This document shows, piece after piece, positions 62,637 through 64,000 of a stretch of 64,000 nt of DNA. Source of the stretch: Chloracidobacterium sp. N. GTDB lineage: Bacteria > Acidobacteriota > Blastocatellia > Chloracidobacteriales > Chloracidobacteriaceae. Positions within the stretch are counted from its first letter, which is position 1; every line of letters starts with the position of its first letter. The DNA lies in the NCBI RefSeq assembly GCF_018304765.1, contig NZ_CP072642.1, positions 2,323,819-2,387,818 on the forward strand, written 5' to 3'. A program made the translations under genes and the position numbers. Under the pieces are notes generated by a model. That model ran no database searches. It had not been told where the DNA came from and saw only the letters and a list, made by a program, of their open reading frames with translations.

Positions 62637-64000
62637 ATGACGCTTCTCCAAAACCGGTATCTTCTGGGTGAGGAACTCGGCCGGGGTGCGTTCGGGAAAA
62701 CGTATCTGGCCACAGACACGCACTCGCCCTCGAACCGGAAGTGTGTTGTCAAGGAACTGATCTGGAGCGGCGACCCAGAGATGGCCGATCAGGTGCGCGA
62801 GCGCTTCCGACGGGAAGCCATCCTGCTGGAAAGTCTGGGGCGCGACTCGCAGGGGGGCATTCCCGAACTGTATGCGTACTTCAGCGAGAACGAGCGCCAT
62901 TACCTGGTTCAGGAATGGATTGACGGTGAGACCCTCACGCAAAAGCTGAAACGTGAAGGGCCCCAGACGGAAGCCGCCACGGTGCATCTGCTCCTGGGGG
63001 CGCTCCGGGTGCTGGACTACATCCACACGGGACTGACCCCGATCATTCACCGCGACATCAAGCCGGACAACATCATGCTGCGCCGTGCCACGGGGCAGGT
63101 CGTTCTCATTGACTTCGGTGTGGTCAAGGAAGTGACCCACACGGATGGTTACACCATGCAGACCGGGACGAGAGGGTATATGCCGCCGGAGCAGGTGGTC
63201 GGACGGCCCACCTTTGCCAGTGACCTCTATGCTCTGGCCATGACCGCCATTACCTATGCTACCGGTCGGCATCCACATTCCCTCGCAAACCAGGACCGCC
63301 TGGAACTCGACTGGCGCGGGATGGCCCCGGAGATTTCCCCGGCGCTGGCCGACCTTCTGGACCGGGCCATCCGATACGACCCGCAGGAACGGTTTTCATC
63401 GGCTCGGGCGTTTGCGCTGGCGATTATCCAAACACTTCGTCTGCCGGCATCGGAGGCAAACGACTGGCTGGCACCCAGCCGAAGCACGAATGCCAACGTC
63501 AGCCGGGCCACAGACCCCCTGCCTTTTACACAACTTTCGGCAACCCAACCGGCAGGTGGATTCCTGGACTCACCGACGATACCGCTGTTGTCCGTGCCGT
63601 CATCCCCTTCCAACAACCCCTCCATTCCACCGACCTACCGGGGACAACCATCCGCCCGCCAGCCGGAACAGTCCGGACCAATGCCGTCCCCGGTATCCAC
63701 CCGACTTGTTTTACCGCTGGTGAGTGTCAGCCTGGCCCTGGTTCTGTTCGTTGGCGCCGGACTGCTGATGTGGCGGATGTTTACCCCGGCATTGAATCAA
63801 TCCACGGCGTCATCCAAATCAACCAGGGACGAGTCAGAGGGGAAGACAGCACGCCCGTCCGTGGCCCCCCCCGACATGGTTCTGATTCCAGGTGGCGTCT
63901 TTCAGATGGGCAGCCCGAGCGCGGAAGACCCGGCCCACCAGGTCACTGTCAGTTCTTTCTTTATTGACAAATATGAAGTGACCAATGCCGCCTACGCTGC
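62637..64000 (+). CDS. Ser/Thr protein kinase with C-terminal formylglycine-enzyme-like domain (partial)
   Basis: The gene is open to the right edge (about 454 codons shown, no stop). Residues 1-275 are a Hanks-type kinase: LGRGAFGKTYLA (P-loop), CVVKEL (Lys), IIHRDIKPDNIM (catalytic loop), LIDFGVVKE (DFG) and GTRGYMPPEQ. A Ser/Pro-rich linker leads to one helix near 365-385 (LVSVSLALVLFVGAGLLMW). Outside, the sequence begins a sulfatase-modifying-factor (FGE-sulfatase) domain: MVLIPGGVFQMGS then FFIDKYEVTNAAYA. Kinase-FGE fusions are common in Acidobacteriota, Planctomycetes and cyanobacteria and may sense external ligands. ATG 62637 lies 58 bases after the phytol-kinase stop. Confidence 0.93.
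   Translation, partial: MTLLQNRYLLGEELGRGAFGKTYLATDTHSPSNRKCVVKELIWSGDPEMADQVRERFRREAILLESLGRDSQGGIPELYAYFSENERHYLVQEWIDGETLTQKLKREGPQTEAATVHLLLGALRVLDYIHTGLTPIIHRDIKPDNIMLRRATGQVVLIDFGVVKEVTHTDGYTMQTGTRGYMPPEQVVGRPTFASDLYALAMTAITYATGRHPHSLANQDRLELDWRGMAPEISPALADLLDRAIRYDPQERFSSARAFALAIIQTLRLPASEANDWLAPSRSTNANVSRATDPLPFTQLSATQPAGGFLDSPTIPLLSVPSSPSNNPSIPPTYRGQPSARQPEQSGPMPSPVSTRLVLPLVSVSLALVLFVGAGLLMWRMFTPALNQSTASSKSTRDESEGKTARPSVAPPDMVLIPGGVFQMGSPSAEDPAHQVTVSSFFIDKYEVTNAAYA

Noticed and set aside
1-64000. tRNA, rRNA and CRISPR features
   Set aside because: I looked for T-loop-like GGTTCRA motifs in the gaps and for evenly spaced direct repeats of 25-40 bases; none was convincing. The tandem at 29523-29570 has 12-base units and no spacers.

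Overview
The window is dense, high-GC bacterial chromosome. I see about 52 protein genes, no rRNA, no recognisable tRNA, no CRISPR array and no transposase. The gene content fits a Gram-negative Acidobacteriota-like organism: MocR regulators, DUF4097 and DUF374 proteins, TatB/TatC, an incomplete nuo cluster, a tetraether-synthase-like radical SAM enzyme, a Ser/Thr kinase fused to a formylglycine-enzyme-like domain, and palindromic intergenic repeats. A fused phytol kinase/phytyl-phosphate kinase next to a 40-residue single-helix membrane peptide hints at a chlorophyll-bearing member such as Chloracidobacterium. That placement is inference, because no photosynthesis gene lies in the window.

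Layout. 1-5.4 kb: ilvE (partial), a MocR regulator, and a deacetylase / YkgJ-like / zinc-ribbon series. 5.4-8.1 kb: glutaminase and glutamine synthetase, adjacent and co-oriented. 8.1-9.2 kb: repeat-filled spacer. 9.2-15.2 kb: coaX, a half-length asparaginase, a TgpA-type transglutaminase and mnmG. 15.3-20.9 kb: a RiPP-type cluster (nucleotidyltransferase, PqqD, radical SAM/SPASM, an HPr-kinase-like gene broken by one amber codon, a 51-aa precursor with its own terminator, a lasso-B2-type protease, and ATP-grasp). 21-29.5 kb: a housekeeping run (tatB, tatC, hisD, DUF374, carA, DUF4097, gpmA, crotonase). 29.6-32.7 kb: trxB, a 3D-domain wall protein and a NamZ-like muramidase. 32.7-42.1 kb: a six-gene cluster encoding an actin/Hsp70-fold ATPase, a tubulin/FtsZ-like protein, a vWA lipoprotein, two membrane proteins and a methyltransferase. 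42.2-44.6 kb: a LipB-Nudix fusion and nhaA. 44.7-54.9 kb: nuoC-D-H-J-K-L-M-N. 55.2-57.4 kb: the Tes/Mss-like radical SAM. 58-64 kb: zinc-ribbon protein, HtrA protease, SDR, the 40-aa membrane peptide, phytol kinase fusion and the truncated kinase-FGE gene.

Two regions look most like undescribed systems. The RiPP cluster has the parts of a lasso-peptide pathway (RRE protein, B2 protease, kinase, nucleotidyltransferase, precursor with an F-x2-P-x-L leader motif). It lacks the lasso cyclase and instead carries a radical SAM enzyme and possibly an ATP-grasp ligase. The 32.7-42.1 kb cluster couples an actin-like and a tubulin-like protein with an envelope-anchored vWA lipoprotein. Both assignments rest on motifs I can read and on gene context; no database search was run.
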